A DNA stretch of 64,000 bases from Lycocorax pyrrhopterus obiensis (GCA_014706295.1 JACSVZ010000007.1:8176808-8240807), one strand, 5' to 3'; shown: positions 46,101 to 58,500, counted from the stretch's first letter. The notes: generated from the letters alone by a model not told the origin. Numbers and translations are program-made.

Positions 46101-49100
46101 TGCAGGCTTTGAATCTCCTCGCATTGCTTTCGCCTCGCTGGTGTCTCCTCCAGGCTTTTATCTCCGCAGAGCCCAGCTCCTCCTCCTCCCCACTGCCTTC
46201 TGTTCCTCTCCCCGATCCCAGTCGGTCACGGAAACTTGGATTAAGTGCCTTGACCCCAGGGAGATAACAGCAGCTTTGCTGTGAGCACGGTGACCCAAAT
46301 TGTGGGTACAGGAAGCTCCTTGCAAGGAGCAGGTGGGCATGGGGACGGTCTAGTGGCAAAGCAGAGGCCTGGGACATGGGCCAAGCCTCTCCGTGTTGCT
46401 CATTGTGTGTGACAGGCTGGAGCAGGATTTATCCCTCGTAGCTGCTAATCCAGGCAGTGAATCCAGGCTCCGGATGCGTCGCCACGTGGTTTTGAGAGGA
46501 CTTGTGGCCGGGAAAGGTGAGGCAAGAGGTGCTGGTGGTTTGTGCACCTGTAGAGGTGACTTGACTTCCAAGTCCTGGTTTCTCCTCCCAATTCCTGCTG
46601 AGTCCCATGGCCCTGCTAGCGGGACATGGCTGCTTCTCCAAGGATGACGAGGATGCTCTGCTGGCACAGGCCCAGGCTGGGTCATCTCACTTTATCTGTG
46701 CCCTCAGTGCTGTCGGCGCTCCCTACCTCATGCTGTAATCCATGTGCTTCCTTGGCTGCTGGCCCTCTCCTGCACAGGTATTCCCCTTCTAGCACCTGCC
46801 TTGCCAGCTGTCCCGCAGCCTTTGCTCTGCCCTCCATGTTCTGTCCACATTTCCTGTGCCGTTCCCTGCAACAGGATGTAGGAGGAATCCTGTTTGATTT
46901 TGGGGTGTGTTGGGAGCTGTTTCTGAGGTGCTTCATATAGACACTGGAGCTGTTTAGAGCAGTTTTTTTCCCAGGAGCATGTGGGGGATATCTCCCCCTT
47001 ACAGGGCTGGAGCAGTACTGCTCTGGAGAACTGAGAGAGCTGGGAATGTTCAGCCTGGAGAAGAGAAGGCTCCAAGGTCTCCTCGAAGCCTCTTGCAGTG
47101 TGCAAAGGGGCTCCGAGAGAGCTGGAGAGGGGCTTTGAACAAGGACCTAGACTGACAGGACAATGAGGAATGGCTTCATCCTGACAGAGGGCAGGGCTAG
47201 ATGGGATATTGGGAAGAAATTCTTCCTTGTATGGGTAGTGAGGCCCTGGCACAGGTTGCCCCGAGAAGGTGTGGCTGCCCCATCCCTGGAAGTGTCCAAG
47301 GCCAAACTGGACAGGGCTTGGAGCAACCTGATGTGGTGGAAAGTGTCCCTGCCTTTCACAGGGACATGGGTCTGGATGAGCTGTAAGGGGTCCCTTCCAA
47401 CCCAAATGATTCCATGATTCTATGATCAGTGCATCCAAGGGACTTTGGGGCTGGAAAGACTAGCCCCCAAGCTGGAGAAGCAGGATTTGTCTGAGCACAG
47501 CAGCTAAAGGGGCCACCAAAAACTTGGCTGGTCCTGGGTGCCTGCAGATCACATGTGAGCTGTGACCTGAATCCAAACTCCCATTCCTTCTCTCCTGTAG
47601 GAGTACATCCGCCTGCTGCAGCCATGGTGCCACGTGAACATGGGCTCCTGCTGCTTCATGATGGGCAGGTGCTACCTCGTCATGGGTGAAGGGCACAAGG
47701 TGAGGCCTTCCTTCATCTCCTTCTTGAGGTCTGGGAGCTTTTCCCTTGGGAGGGAGGAGTTGCACAGGAAACATCCTTCCCAAGCTCTGCCTGCTTTGGG
47801 AAAGGATGGGATTGGAGTGTCATGGTGGGATCTGCTTTTGGGGAAGATCTCACAAGCTTGGGACAGGCAGCACTGTCCCCTCACCTGTACAGCAGGTGGA
47901 TCAGTCACCTGAGGGCACAGCGAGCTGATTCCAGGTCTGCTTCCAGGCTTTGGATTGCTTCTGCCAAGCTGCCTCTGAGGTGGGAAGAGAGGAGTTCCTG
48001 GACAGGCTGATCCAGCCTGAGGAGGGCGAGGTGGTCTCTACGCCACGTCTGCAGTACTATAACAAGGTACGGTCCTGAGCAGGCACCAAGTCCTTCCACA
48101 CTGGAGAGAGTTCCTGCTCAATCCCTGGCTTTGGGGGAAGTGACTTGAGCCTCAGAAAAGTAGTTTTTGGAATGTGAAACATCTGTACTTTTTTTACTTT
48201 GTTTGGGGGTAATGAGAAGCTGAGTATGTGAAATTTAGGTACTTTCCACCTACTGGTTTCCTAATAGCCAAGGAGTTTGTTATCCAGCAGAAAAAGGCAG
48301 GATGAGATCCAGCTGCTGGAAGCAGAAGCCAGACATGTCTAGGCTCGATGTAAGATGCTGCCTAAGGGGAAGCTTATTAAGCTCTGAGGCAAATGAAAAT
48401 GAGTATGTTTAAATTGAGATAGGATCTTTGTTCTGCATAGTGCCGTGGTTCAGGCAGGCTGCGAGCCTGGAGCTGGGCACTTGGTGCGGGATTCCCTGGG
48501 TTTAGGATCCAGAAAACTAATCATTAATGCTGAAATGGTTCAAAAATCCCCCATGCACAGAGGTGAACCCTCCAGAGAAGCCATAACCTGGTCCCATTGT
48601 GCTGGGATTTCATCCAGAGCCCTGTGGTTTACCCAAATCTTCCCTTTTTAAGTCTAATCCCTTAAAAGTCTTTAGGGGTAGGAGCAGCTCCTTAAAAAAA
48701 AAAAAACCCAACAAAAAAACCCCCTTGCCAACTCTTTACTGGAGTATTCCCCCCCCACCCCAGGTCCTTCGCTTGTTGGAGATGCTGGGTTTGCCAGAGC
48801 TGGTCATCGAGCTGGCCACCCTGGCCATCATGGAATCAGCAGATGACTGGAGAAGCCAGGTACAGCCACTTCTTTCCCAGCAAGCTGTTTCTTCAGGAAC
48901 CTCTTCCACAGGAATTTCTTGCTGGTTTTCTAACTGGTTTGTGCTGTTTTCAGGCTACTTTGAGAACCTGCATCTTCAAACATCACTTGGATTTGGGGCA
49001 CAATAGTGAAGCCTATGTAGCCCTAACACAAAACCCAGATCCAGGCAGGTAGGTGACAGGCTTATGCCTTTGTTGGAGCTTCATGGTCCCATTTTTCCAT

Positions 49101-52100
49101 GAAACTGAAAGGAAAATGACACTTTAGGGGAGGGCATGGCTGCTGTGTTAAGTTAATGTGTAGAGGTGGGTTTAAAAATGTAGAGTTCATTTTTGGATGT
49201 TCATCTGAAGGACACCTGGGATTGGCACCTTCTCAGAAGTGGAAAATGGGAGGAAAAAAAACCATGAAGAGGCTGAAGGATCATGTGTAGCATACTATGT
49301 TTAAAAGCTTTAGGAGCCAAGTTGATTTAGTTTAATAAAGAAAAGATTTGATGTTGAGTTTTCAGTTTGGAAAGTGAACTGGGCAGAGGAAGCTTTATCC
49401 TAGCAGAGAAAAATGTTGAAATAACAGGGGAGAAATAGGAATGCTTTTTAAGTGATTGAGGTAGGGAGACTGCCCTCCTGAGAGGCCTTTCCAGAGGATC
49501 TCCATTTCCAGCACAGGAGAAACTTGAAGGTTTAAGTTGGTTCTAAGCCAGGAAAAAACTTGCGGAGCTCATCCGGAAGCAGGAGCTTGTCACAAAGTGG
49601 TTGTTCGTGGCTTAAATCCCGGGTTTGTTCCTGCTCCTGGGTTTGTTCCTGCTCCTGTGTTTATTCCTGCTCCTCCAAAGGGTTGTGCTTCCCTCTGCAG
49701 GCAGCTGGACTGCTTACGCCAGCTAGTGGTGGTTCTCTGCGAGCGATCCCAGCTCCAGGACCTGGTAGAATTCCCTTACGTGAACCTGCACAATGAGGTA
49801 ATCCTGCGCTGGGATCATGGCTTGGGGGGACACAACCTTCCCTTTAAAGGGATTATGGACCCACTGGAGCCTCCATACGCTGCAGGTTGTTGGGATCATT
49901 GAGTCCCACGCTCGGGCCGTGGATCTGATGACTCACAACTACTACGAGCTGCTCTACGCCTTCCACGTGTACCGGCACAACTACCGGAAAGGTAAAGCTT
50001 GGGATGGCACCTTGTACCTGTCCACCCACCTGGGACACCCCTTCCCTGCCCCTGCCAGGTGTGTGGCCTCTCCAGGCTGTTGGCTGATGCACTTTTCCCT
50101 GTTTTCAGCTGGAACAGTGATGTTTGAGTATGGCATGCGGCTGGGCAGGGAGGTGCGGACGCTCCGAGGGCTCCAGAAGCAGGGAAATTGTTTCCTGGCT
50201 GCCATTAACTGCCTGCGGTTGATCCGCCCGGAATACGCCTGGATAGTGCAGCCAGCCTCTGGAGCTGTGGTAGGAACGCTGAGCTTCCTGCAAAGGAGCT
50301 TCCAAAATCCTTTCCGATGGGAACAGAGGCATTGGGCTTGTTAATCTGCTGCTCTTGGCCAACTGTCTTGCCCTGCTCATCAACCCTATCTATCACCCTT
50401 GTGCCATTCCCCCTTTTTTGGGGCAGGGGGGAAGCAGGATAACTTTGGGGATTTGGCTGGTGGATAGATAGGGGAATATATCACCTTGTGTTGAAGAGAG
50501 CAAATGTTTTGGGGAGTGTGAACAGCTGGAATACCAGTCCAGAGGAGAGTTAGTATAACAGGGGTTGTGTTTCAAATCCCAGTCAGGACTCAGGGTGGTG
50601 GTGGCTGCAGCCTGGTCACCTGATCGTGATGCTCCTGATAGCCAGGGATAAAGTAACCTGAGTTCCCAAGGGACTGCACAGCTTCCCTGGTCCAAATCAA
50701 GGCTTAAAATGGAGAGCTCTTGTTGGGATTTATCCTATCGGTGATTTATCTTCCAGAAACCAGGTGGGTATAAATCCTCTTTCTGCTTTTTCCTGCAAGT
50801 ACGAGCGCCCAGGAGCATCCCCGAAGAGAAGCCACGATGGGGAGTGCATGGCTGTTCCCAGTAAGTGCCCAGTCCTGGTCCTTCCCATGCCTCTGGAGTT
50901 TCCACAGCCTGACTGCAGCTCCCATGTGAGCTGGGCGATGGCTCAGAGCAGCTCCTGCCTCCACCAGATCAATAATTTGTGGGATTTTAAGGTCGTTAAC
51001 TCTCCCAGTATCTCCCAGTTGCAACATGCTGCCACTATTCCCCAAGGAATACAGCAATTTCCCCAAGGGAACAGCTATTCCCCAAGGAGCTCCTGTGCCT
51101 GCTCCTAACAGCTTGATGCCTTGACAGCACTTTTTTTCAGTGGAAGTAACTTGTAATTTAAAACAAAACCAGCTTTTTGAGGCAATTTCTAATTGTTCAA
51201 GGCTGTTTGTGCCCTTGGAAATCCTGTCAGGAATAAGCTCTGCCTGTGTCTGCCACAGCCTAGGATGTGGGATCAGGTTATCCTCAGTGTTCCAGCAGGA
51301 AAATTTAAGGTCAGGTATTTTTAAACCTGCTTTTTCTGAAGAGTTTTTTTTGTGGCATGTGCCTGGCAGGCAAAGCAGCAGCTGTTCCCAAATATTATCT
51401 AACATCTGGAGGAGGAGGAATGGGAGGATGGTATCAAGGACATAAGCACAGTCAAGGGAGCAGGGAAGGGTCAGCAAATCCTGATCATTCCTTTGGTGCT
51501 TTTTGGGGTACAAATCCTCTTAGGATGGGAGAGGGGTGTAGAGATGCTTTTACAAGGGCTCCAGGGAGACCTCAGAGCCTCTTCACTGCCTAAAGGGGCT
51601 TCAAGGGAGCTGGGCTTTGGACAAGGGATGGAGTGCCAGGGCGAGAGGGAATGGCTTCACACTGACAGAGGGCAGGAGTAGATGGAATGTTGGGAAAAAA
51701 TTCTTCCCTGTGAGAGTGGTGAGGCCCTGGCACAGGTTGCCCAGAGAAGCTGTGGCTGCCCCATCCCTGGCAGTGTCCAAGGTCAGGTCAGATGGGGCTT
51801 GGAGCAACTTGGGATAGTAGAAGGTGTCTCTGCCCATGGAAGTGGATGAGTTTTAAGGTCCCTTCCAGCCCAAGCCATTCCGTGATTCTGTGACATTCTG
51901 CACAGTGCCCAAAGAGCCCTTTTTGAAATACTGAGAGCCCAGTATCCATCTGTTCCAGCCACTCGCCAGGTTGAGATCCTGGAGCTGGAGGATTTGGAGA
52001 GGGAATGTCTGCTGGCGCGGATCCGGCTGACCCTGGTGGAACACGACATGTCAGCAGCAGCTGTGGCAGGTGAGGGGCTTCAGCCACTGTCCTGCCCCAG

Positions 52101-54531
52101 AGGCAAACCCAGAAGCCACGAGGGACCATCAGATTCCCATCCCTACCATGAAGTCCCTGCCACTGACTTCAGCAGGTTCTGAGATGCACATCAGGAGAAC
52201 CAGTTTTAAGTTTTCCACCTTTTTTTGGCTTTTCCAAGGTGCGGTGGTCTGCAGTGGGGGTGGGATGAGCTGAGCTTGGACAAAAAAAAGCATTTTGGAA
52301 ATCATGGAAGCATAGAATTATTAAGATTGGGAAAAGACCTCCAAGATCATCAAATCCAACCTTTCTAATTGATGAATAATTTATTTTCCTGGACTATCCT
52401 GCTTCATGGAACAGTGTTAAAAAGCTGTCAAAGTTGTTTCTTTTTGTGGAGGAGGAAGGTACAGCTCTTCCACCTGGAGCCTTTTAGTATCTCTGGTACA
52501 CGTTACACAACACATCCACATCTTTCCCCTCTAAATGTCAGGAGGAGGTGACTTCCCAGCGAGGGATTGCAGGGAAAGGATGGAACAGCTGCTTTGAGGG
52601 CAGAGTGGCGACGCAGGGAGCCGAGTGCCACAGTTTCTGTGCTGGCAGAGCTGAGTCGATGCCTTGTTTGCTTGGATACAGACCTGTGATGAGGCTGCCC
52701 CCTCCCTAACCTCAATGATCTGGGGGATCTTTTTCCAGCCTTAACAATTCCATGATTCTAAACAGCAGCAGCATTTGCCTGTCATGTACTGCTACTTGTG
52801 TTCCTCTCCGGTCTCTCTCTGGCTGGTGCCCCATCAGGGACAGCTCTGTGAGTCACAGCTGCTCTGTCCAGTCCCTTCAGGGATAACTCCTGGGCTTATG
52901 AGATGCTCCGGAGGCCAGGAAAGCCTCCAGCCATGGATTGAGGAGTATTGCTGCGGGGTGTTGGAGGCTGTTGGTGCCCTGCTGCTGCATCTCTCAATGA
53001 GTAACACAGGGCGAGGCCCCAGTGAGCACTGGGCTGTTACTGGGAGAGACTTTACCCGCTCTTCCTTCCCTTCAGGAAACTCCACGCCCGACGAAACGGT
53101 GTCTCTGCTGGTCCGGGCCGGGCTCTTCGACTCGGCCATCACCCTGTGCCAAACCTTCAAGCTGCCCTTGACACCCATCTTTGAGGGCCTCACCTTCAAG
53201 TACGTCCATGTGCCCTCCCACCTCAGGGGGCACAGGGCTGGAGGGATGCAGGGGCTCGGGAGTGGAACTTGTCCAAGAGCCTTCTTTTCCTGCCAGTCCA
53301 GCCTGGCTGTTCCTTGGGAATAGTCCTGCAAGGGGTGGCTTTGATGCCGGTGGGAAGGGGCTGGGCTCTTGAGGGACCCACCTTCCCATGGCTTTTGGTC
53401 GTGCAGGTGCATCAAGCTCCAGCTGGGAGGGGAAGCGGCGCAGGCAAAGGCCTGGGACTGGCTGGCAGCCAACCAGCTCTCAGCGCTGGTCACCACCAAG
53501 GAGTCCAGGTAAGTCTATCTCCACAGTTTGGGAGGAGGAGGAGCTGGAGACAGGAGCTCTGTTGGAATCCAGAGGGTCACAGGTCCTTAAAACACCTAAG
53601 GCCAGAACTGTAGGCCTGGAATGTGGGGAGAGCTGTGCTTCCACCCTGTCCCCACGTCACCTGGAGCACACCGTGGCCTCACAGACAAGGACAGGAGCTG
53701 CTGGCACGTGTTCCACGGGGAATTGTTTCCTCGCAGTGCCACAGATGAAGCCTGGAGGCTGCTGTCATCCTACTTGGAGCGTTACCCATCCCAGAACAGC
53801 CTGTACCATTGCTGCATCATCAACAAGCTCCTGGCACACGGGATACCTCTGCCCAACTGGCTCATTAACAGCTACAAGGTGAGAACAGGGAGACAAAACC
53901 CCCGAAATTCCATCTGTCCCAGAGCTGCCAGATCACCCTCACTTCAATGCACACCTGCCAGGTGCTCCATGCCCAGTACCAGAGCAGGTTCCTCTCAGCG
54001 TGGTCCCAGTCCTGGTCACATTCCCTGTCTGAGTTTCCCTCTTTCTGGCAGGAAGTGGATGCTGCTGAGCTGCTGCGCCTGTACCTGAACTACGATCTGC
54101 TGGAGGAGGCCGTGGATTTGGTCCTGGAGTACGTGGACGCTGTGCTGGGCAAAGGGCACCAGTATTTCGGGATCGAGGTGAGCTCACCCGCCGTTGGGAT
54201 GTGGCGGGATGTTCCCTGGGGACATGATATGAGGGTTCCTGTCCTTTCCAGGTCCCTCTGTCCCCAACATCCCCCATGATGTGGCTCCCCTACACTGCCA
54301 TTGACCAGCTGCTGCAGGCGCTGCGGGAGAGCAGCGCCAGCGAGAACAGCGTTGTGGTGGGTACTGAGCTCCCAAACACTGGGAGACAGGGTGGGATAGG
54401 CAGTGGGATGGGATGGGATCCCTCATGACTCCTGCCTCTCCCAGCTCTATGAGAAGCTGAACGACAGGATGGAGGACTACCAGCAGAAGGTCAGTGTGGC
54501 CACCATGGAGCGCCTGTACTGCCGGCCCTAG
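30968..54531 (+). CDS. NUP160: Nucleoporin Nup160
   Basis: Exons: 30968-31170, 31336-31546, 32451-32673, 32757-32835, 33854-33968, 34634-34792, 35666-35743, 36287-36384, 36971-37055, 37287-37355, 37987-38070, 38525-38695, 38780-38879, 40013-40178, 40714-40829, 40936-41096, 42238-42371, 42643-42713, 44176-44335, 44794-44863, 47601-47699, 47947-48066, 48764-48859, 48954-49048, 49701-49797, 49886-49991, 50109-50269, 50800-50860, 51959-52069, 53076-53199, 53407-53508, 53737-53878, 54052-54177, 54252-54356, 54445-54531. All phases close, giving 1394 residues (human 1436, or about 1400 from the equivalent ATG). The N-terminal half is the beta-propeller (for example VHRLLLPHP and FALCQDHKLRMWSYK). 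The C-terminal half is helical (for example MFEYGMRLGREVRTLRGL and LLRLYLNYDLLEEAVDL). It is a scaffold subunit of the Y-shaped Nup107-160 complex on both faces of the nuclear pore, needed for pore assembly and mRNA export. FNBP4 follows in the same direction, as in human. Confidence 0.97.
31872..31946 (+). mobile_element. CR1 3' tail
   Basis: Short CR1 end with GGTTGGAACTGGATGG and a CCATTCCAGGATTCTGTG-like terminus, in NUP160 intron 2. Confidence 0.75.
32235..32446 (-). mobile_element. CR1 3' fragment, antisense, ending at a splice acceptor
   Basis: Reads as reverse-complement CR1 (CAGCATTGCCAAGGCCACC, GATATCCCACCTAAACCTCC, CTTGAGGCTGTTT). Its end runs into the pyrimidine tract of the NUP160 exon at 32451. 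Confidence 0.85.
33662..33830 (-). mobile_element. CR1 3' fragment, antisense
   Basis: GGAATGGTTTGAGTTGGAAG, then CTCCAAGCCCTGTCCAGGC and CACTTCCAGGGGTGGGG: an antisense CR1 in NUP160 intron 4, about 25 bp before the next exon. Confidence 0.85.
35797..36175 (-). mobile_element. CR1 3' fragment, antisense
   Basis: The long antisense copy starts GGAATGGTTGGGTTGGAAG and includes CACAGCTTCTCTGGGCAAC and CCCATATCCCATCTGAATC. Confidence 0.9.
37660..37815 (-). mobile_element. CR1 3' fragment, antisense
   Basis: Antisense landmarks GGAATTATTAAGGTTGGAAA, CACTGCCAAGGCCACCAC and GGCTTTTAAATCCC. This looks like a different CR1 subfamily from its neighbours. Confidence 0.85.
39063..39298 (+). mobile_element. 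CR1 3' fragment with a small inverted piece
   Basis: The sense CR1 runs from GAAATTCTTCCCTGTGAG to CCAAACCATTCCAGG. It is preceded by about 25 bp of the same terminus in antisense (GGAATTGTTTGGGTTGGG), giving a short inverted repeat. Confidence 0.85.
41925..42060 (-). mobile_element. CR1 3' fragment, antisense
   Basis: Antisense landmarks GGAATGCTTTGGGTTGGAAG, CCACTAGGCCAGGTTTCTCC and CTGGCCTTGAACGCTTCC in NUP160 intron 16; diverged sequence continues to about 42180. Confidence 0.8.
42861..42890 (+). repeat. A-rich run
   Basis: About 15 A residues followed by CAAAACAACAACAAA in a NUP160 intron. Confidence 0.8.
43045..43160 (-). mobile_element. CR1 3' fragment, antisense
   Basis: GGAATGGTTTGGGTTGGAAG followed by CTCATCCTGTTCCACCCCC: a short antisense copy in NUP160 intron 18. 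Confidence 0.8.
44952..45225 (-). mobile_element. CR1 3' fragment, antisense
   Basis: Near-complete antisense 3' end with GGAATGGTTTGGGTTGGAAG, CTCCAAGCCCTGTCCAGCC and CCACAGCTTCTCTGGGCAAC, in the NUP160 intron 44864-47600. Confidence 0.9.
45272..45348 (-). mobile_element. CR1 3' tail, antisense
   Basis: GGAATCCCAGAATGGTTTGG and CCTTAAAGCTCACCTCATTCC: a second antisense tail only about 50 bp after the previous CR1. Confidence 0.8.
46985..47428 (+). mobile_element. CR1 3' fragment, sense, long
   Basis: One of the longest CR1 copies here. It has GCCTGGAGAAGAGAAGGCTC, GGAATGGCTTCATCCTGAC, GATATTGGGAAGAAATTC, and ends CCAACCCAAATGATTCCATG. Confidence 0.92.
49619..49674 (+). repeat. 18-bp tandem repeat, three copies
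   Basis: GGGTTTGTTCCTGCTCCT occurs twice, followed by a GTGTTTATTCCTGCTCCT variant. It ends about 26 bp before the NUP160 exon at 49701 and adds pyrimidines upstream of that acceptor. Confidence 0.9.
51555..51893 (+). mobile_element. CR1 3' fragment, sense
   Basis: GGAATGGCTTCACACTGACA, GAAAAAATTCTTCCCTGTGA, GCACAGGTTGCCCAGAGAAG, ending CCAAGCCATTCCGTGATTC. It ends about 65 bp before the NUP160 exon at 51959. Confidence 0.92.
52300..52372 (-). mobile_element. CR1 3' tail, antisense
   Basis: ATAGAATTATTAAGATTGGG then CCAAGATCATCAAATCCAAC: a diverged antisense CR1 end in the NUP160 intron 52070-53075. Confidence 0.7.
52700..52762 (+). mobile_element. CR1 3' tail, sense
   Basis: Short diverged terminus: CAATGATCTGGGGGATC, then CCAGCCTTAACAATTCCATG. 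Confidence 0.65.
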
Positions 54532-54789
54532 TCCAGGTGACATCCCCAGGAGCGTCACTATGCCACCCCGCGGTGCTGATTTTACCCATTGTTTTTCCAT
54601 AAGGAACCGTTTCGGTTTGGGGAGGGGGAGTGCCCGATGGGTGTGTCCCCTCACTGTCCCTTTTGCCAGCAGTGGGTGAGCAACAGAGCTGGGGCGTGTG
54701 GCCGTGGCACCCCCTTGCTCTCCACCTCCTCCAGACATGGAACTGTTGAGAATTTCTTTTATTTATTGGTATGTTTTTGGATCAACTTT

Positions 54790-54795
54790 AATAAA
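54790..54795 (+). terminator. NUP160 poly(A) signal
   Basis: AATAAA lies about 260 nt after the NUP160 stop codon (TAG 54529-54531), followed within 30 nt by GT-rich sequence (GAGGTGTGCATAAGGATGTG). Confidence 0.85.
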
Positions 54796-54889
54796 ATGGA
54801 AGCGTTATTTGAGGTGTGCATAAGGATGTGGTGGGAAAAGCGGGGACTATGGGGCTCCTCTCCCAGGATCATCCCCATACTGCCCTTGC

Positions 54890-55160
54890 CCTAGGGCTGG
54901 GATATAGGGCAGGATGGAGCTGTAGGGGGAAGGATGGAGCTATATCCCCAATGGATATAGCTTAAGGGAGGTTCAGGGGCAGAGGGTATAGGATGATAAG
55001 GGGCTATGGCCCCCAGGAAGAACTATAGGATCGTGCTATAGGATAGCATGGGACCACAACCCTGGAGGGCAGCACAGGGCTCTAGGGCAGGACGGGGCTC
55101 TGGGATAGGATGGGGTTCTAGGATCAAGTGATAGGGCCGTGCTCTAGGGGAGGATGGAGC
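54890..55160 (+). repeat. GGATATAGG degenerate repeat
   Basis: Degenerate units with GGCTATAGG, GGATATAGGG and GGGGCTCTAGGATA words between the NUP160 poly(A) signal and the FNBP4 promoter. No gene seen. Confidence 0.65.
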
Positions 55161-55169
55161 CGCAGGTCC

Positions 55170-55560
55170 GCACGGGGCCGTAACCTCTTGCTCGTCCCCG
55201 TCCGTAGGGAGCGCGCGCCCGCGGTCCCGCTCCCGGGGGCGCGTCTCGCGCAGGCCCCGCCCCCCGGTGGCGTCACGCCCCCGCCCCCCGCGCACGGCGC
55301 GCGCGGCCACAGCCCTGAGGCGCAGCCGCCGCCGCCGCCATGGGGAAGAAGGCGCGGGCCGCGCCCGGGCGCCGGCCCATCCTGCAGCTCTCCCCGCCCG
55401 CGCCGCGCCGCGACGAGGCAGCGGGACCCGCGGGCGAGGGGGGCGACTCGGGCTCCGAACCGGGTAAGGCGACGAAGGCGGGTGTAAGCGGGGGGCGCTT
55501 TGTTGGCGGGGCGCGGCCTAGTGCGGCCTAGCGCGGCCTAGCGGGACCGGGGGCCCCGAT
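55170..55560 (+). promoter_or_regulatory. FNBP4: FNBP4 CpG-island promoter
   Basis: A dense CpG block covers the FNBP4 start codon and first donor, with CCCCGCCCCC boxes and no TATA box. It begins only about 380 bp after the NUP160 poly(A) signal. Confidence 0.55.
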
Positions 55561-58500
55561 CCGCCCTCCCCCGCGATCCCACCGGCCTGAGCCCGCCATA
55601 ATTGACGCTTCTGTCCCGCAGATGAGCCCGAGACGGTGGCGGAGCCGCCCCGCAACCCGCCCAATCCGCCGCCTCCCGCTCCCGCCGCGGTCAAGGCCAC
55701 AGGTAAGGGAGCGCCCTGGGGCGAGACGCGGGATTACATCCCCCCTAAAAAACTAGGGGGAGAATCTCAAGATTTAGCGGTGGAGCGGCCCCCGATGCAC
55801 AATAATGATAAAAAAATGGGGGAGTTCTGGTTCTAAATGGGGCTTTTTGTCTTAAATTTGGAGGATTGATTCTCAAATGTCATTTTTTGGGTCCAAAACG
55901 TGACCCAAATGTAGGAGTTTGGTCCTTTGTGTGGTTTTTTTTTTTTTTGTCGTATATGTGGGGTTTTGGTCCTAAAAGTGGTGGGCTGTGAGGTTCCAAA
56001 TAGTTTTTGGAGGTGCTGAGTGTGGATTTTCTGGTTTTAAGAGTGGTGGGTTTTGTCCTAAACGTAGGGGTTTTTGTGGGACTGTGTTTGTTCCCCTCTC
56101 CATAACCCCATATTTTTGACACAGGGTAATTATCCACGTTTAACTATTATTTTTAAGGGAAGAGAGTTAACCCTTTCCTAAATAATTAACTTTGGGGCTG
56201 GAGTTGTTTCCATTTTAATTATTTTAATTGTGCTGTTATTTCCCAAGAGGCGATTGCTCATCTTTAAATGCATTTTCTTACTCGTTCTTGTACTGATTTC
56301 TCCCAAGCTGACCCTGTCACTTGTACAGGGGCTGTTCCCCCTGGGATGACAGTGGCGCCACTGGAGCAGAGGGTGGGGGGGTCGGATCCAATGCGCTGTG
56401 ACAACAGGAGAATTCCCCTGAGGGTTCACTCTCCCTTCTCCAGGAGGTTTGTGCCTGCTGGGTGCCTATGCCGACAGTGATGATGAGGAAGGCGAGACCC
56501 CGGAGAAGCCAGCCCGTTCCACGGATGCCAACGGCAGCAATTCTACTGACATCGACAGCACCCTGGCAAACTTCCTGGCTGTGAGTGCCACTCCAGTGAG
56601 GGCAAGGGCAGGGAGGCAGGAAGAGGGGAGTTTCATGGTCCAAGACATTGTCCTCGTCCAGTAAATGCTTTGATTTGGCTTGGGATTTGAAGCTCCTGGT
56701 GGGATGCTGTTTTTACAGGAGATCGATGCCATCACGGCCCCTCCACAGCCCACTGAGCCCGCTGCTGCCTCCTCTTCCTCCTCCTCTGTGCCACCCCCTA
56801 CACCTCCCCGCCCGGAGCCGAAGGATTCGGGCACAGGCCCATCCTCGGGCACAGCCAATGGCACGGGCTCAGCGCCGGCCCCGGAGTGGCAGTACGACAC
56901 CCAGTGCTCGCTGGCTGGAGGTGAGGCCATTCCTTTTTCCAGAGGGGGTGCTGACAAAAGGGTGTCACCAGGGAGAGGGGAGTAACGAGCTGTCCTTGTT
57001 TCCCCGGCAGTGGGAGAGCTGGAGATGGGTGACTGGCAGGAGGTGTGGGATGAGAACACCGGCTGCTACTACTATTGGAACACCCAGAGCAACGAGGTGA
57101 CCTGGGAGCTGCCGCAGTACTTGGCAACGCAGGTCCAGGGCCTGCAGCACTACCAGCACAGGTGGGCGAGACCTTCAGGATGTTGCCCTGTGGGATGTTG
57201 TCCCAATCCCGCCCTTCATTCCTGCTCTTCTTCCTCAGCAGCACTGTGGCAGGCACCAATGGCAGCTTCATGGCAGCTACGGAGCCATTCCCTCAGGAGA
57301 AGGGGACCCCGGGCAGCGCTGGCCGTGGGACCGGCCTCGGCAAGCGGGAGGTGAAGAAGGTCAGTCACGTGTGTTCTGTCTGCCATGGGGATTGCAGGCC
57401 TGTCCTTGGGCTTCCTTGGAAGCAGGTGGGATGCTCTGCTCCATCTGCAGCCCTAGGAGGGGTGTGGCAGCATGGGCTCTTTCCCTGGCAGCTGCCAGAA
57501 AGCTCACATGGAGCTCATCCCACAGGAAGTGAACGAAGGAGTGCAGGCCCTCTCCAACAGTGAGGAAGAGAGGAAGGGAGTGGCCGCAGCCCTCCTGGCC
57601 CCGCTCCTGCCCGACGTGGTGAAGGAGGAAGAGGAGCGCTGGAGGAGGAAAGTGATCTGCAAAGAGGAGGTTGAGCCACCTCTGGAAGAGGAGGCAAAAG
57701 TGGAAGAGACTCCAGCTGCCTCTGAAGACCCAGAGCCCAGCAGGGACCCCCTGGAAGACACGGGGCAGGAGGATCTGTGCAGCGTGGTGCAATCGGGGGA
57801 GAGCGCGGAGGAGGAGGAGGAGCAGGACACGCTCGAGCTGGAGATGGTGCTGGAGAGGAAAAAGGTAAGGGGAGACGTTTGTCCTGGAAACGGGGCCACA
57901 CATGCAGCCACAGCATTGCTGGGAATAAACTGGGATGTCATGTCTTGGCAGGCAGAGCTGCGTGCCTTGGAGGAAGGCGATGGCAGCGTTTCGGGCTCCA
58001 GCCCGCTCTCCGATGGGAGCCAGTCGGCCTCACAGGATGCATCCCGCAGGCTGGCCTCCAAGCGAGGGAAATGGAAACTGTTTGTGGGAGCCGCCAGCCC
58101 CGAATCCGCCAGTCGAGGCTCCAGCAAAACAGGCCGGGAGAGCCCGGAAGCAGGAGAAGCAGGTAATTGGAAAGGCTCCCTTCGGAGGGAGGAGCCAGGG
58201 GTCTCCTTTCCCTGAAGACCCACAGAGCGGAGCCGGGAAGGGCCGTGAGGTACGTGTGCCGGGTGGGGACAGGCTGAGGGGTGGCTGTGTCACAGCCCAG
58301 CCTCACCGGGATAAGCTGCTCCTCTGCCACGGTCTCTCTATCCTAATTACGCACATAAGGAGGAGAGTGCCGTGTTCTGTGGTTCCTTGGGAGAAGGGAT
58401 GCTGATAACAGCTGCCTCACATCCCATTGCCTTCCCGTTCCTCTCAACATCACAAACCCAGCCTGCGGCACACTGGGAACTGTCACCTTCCACTTCTAAA

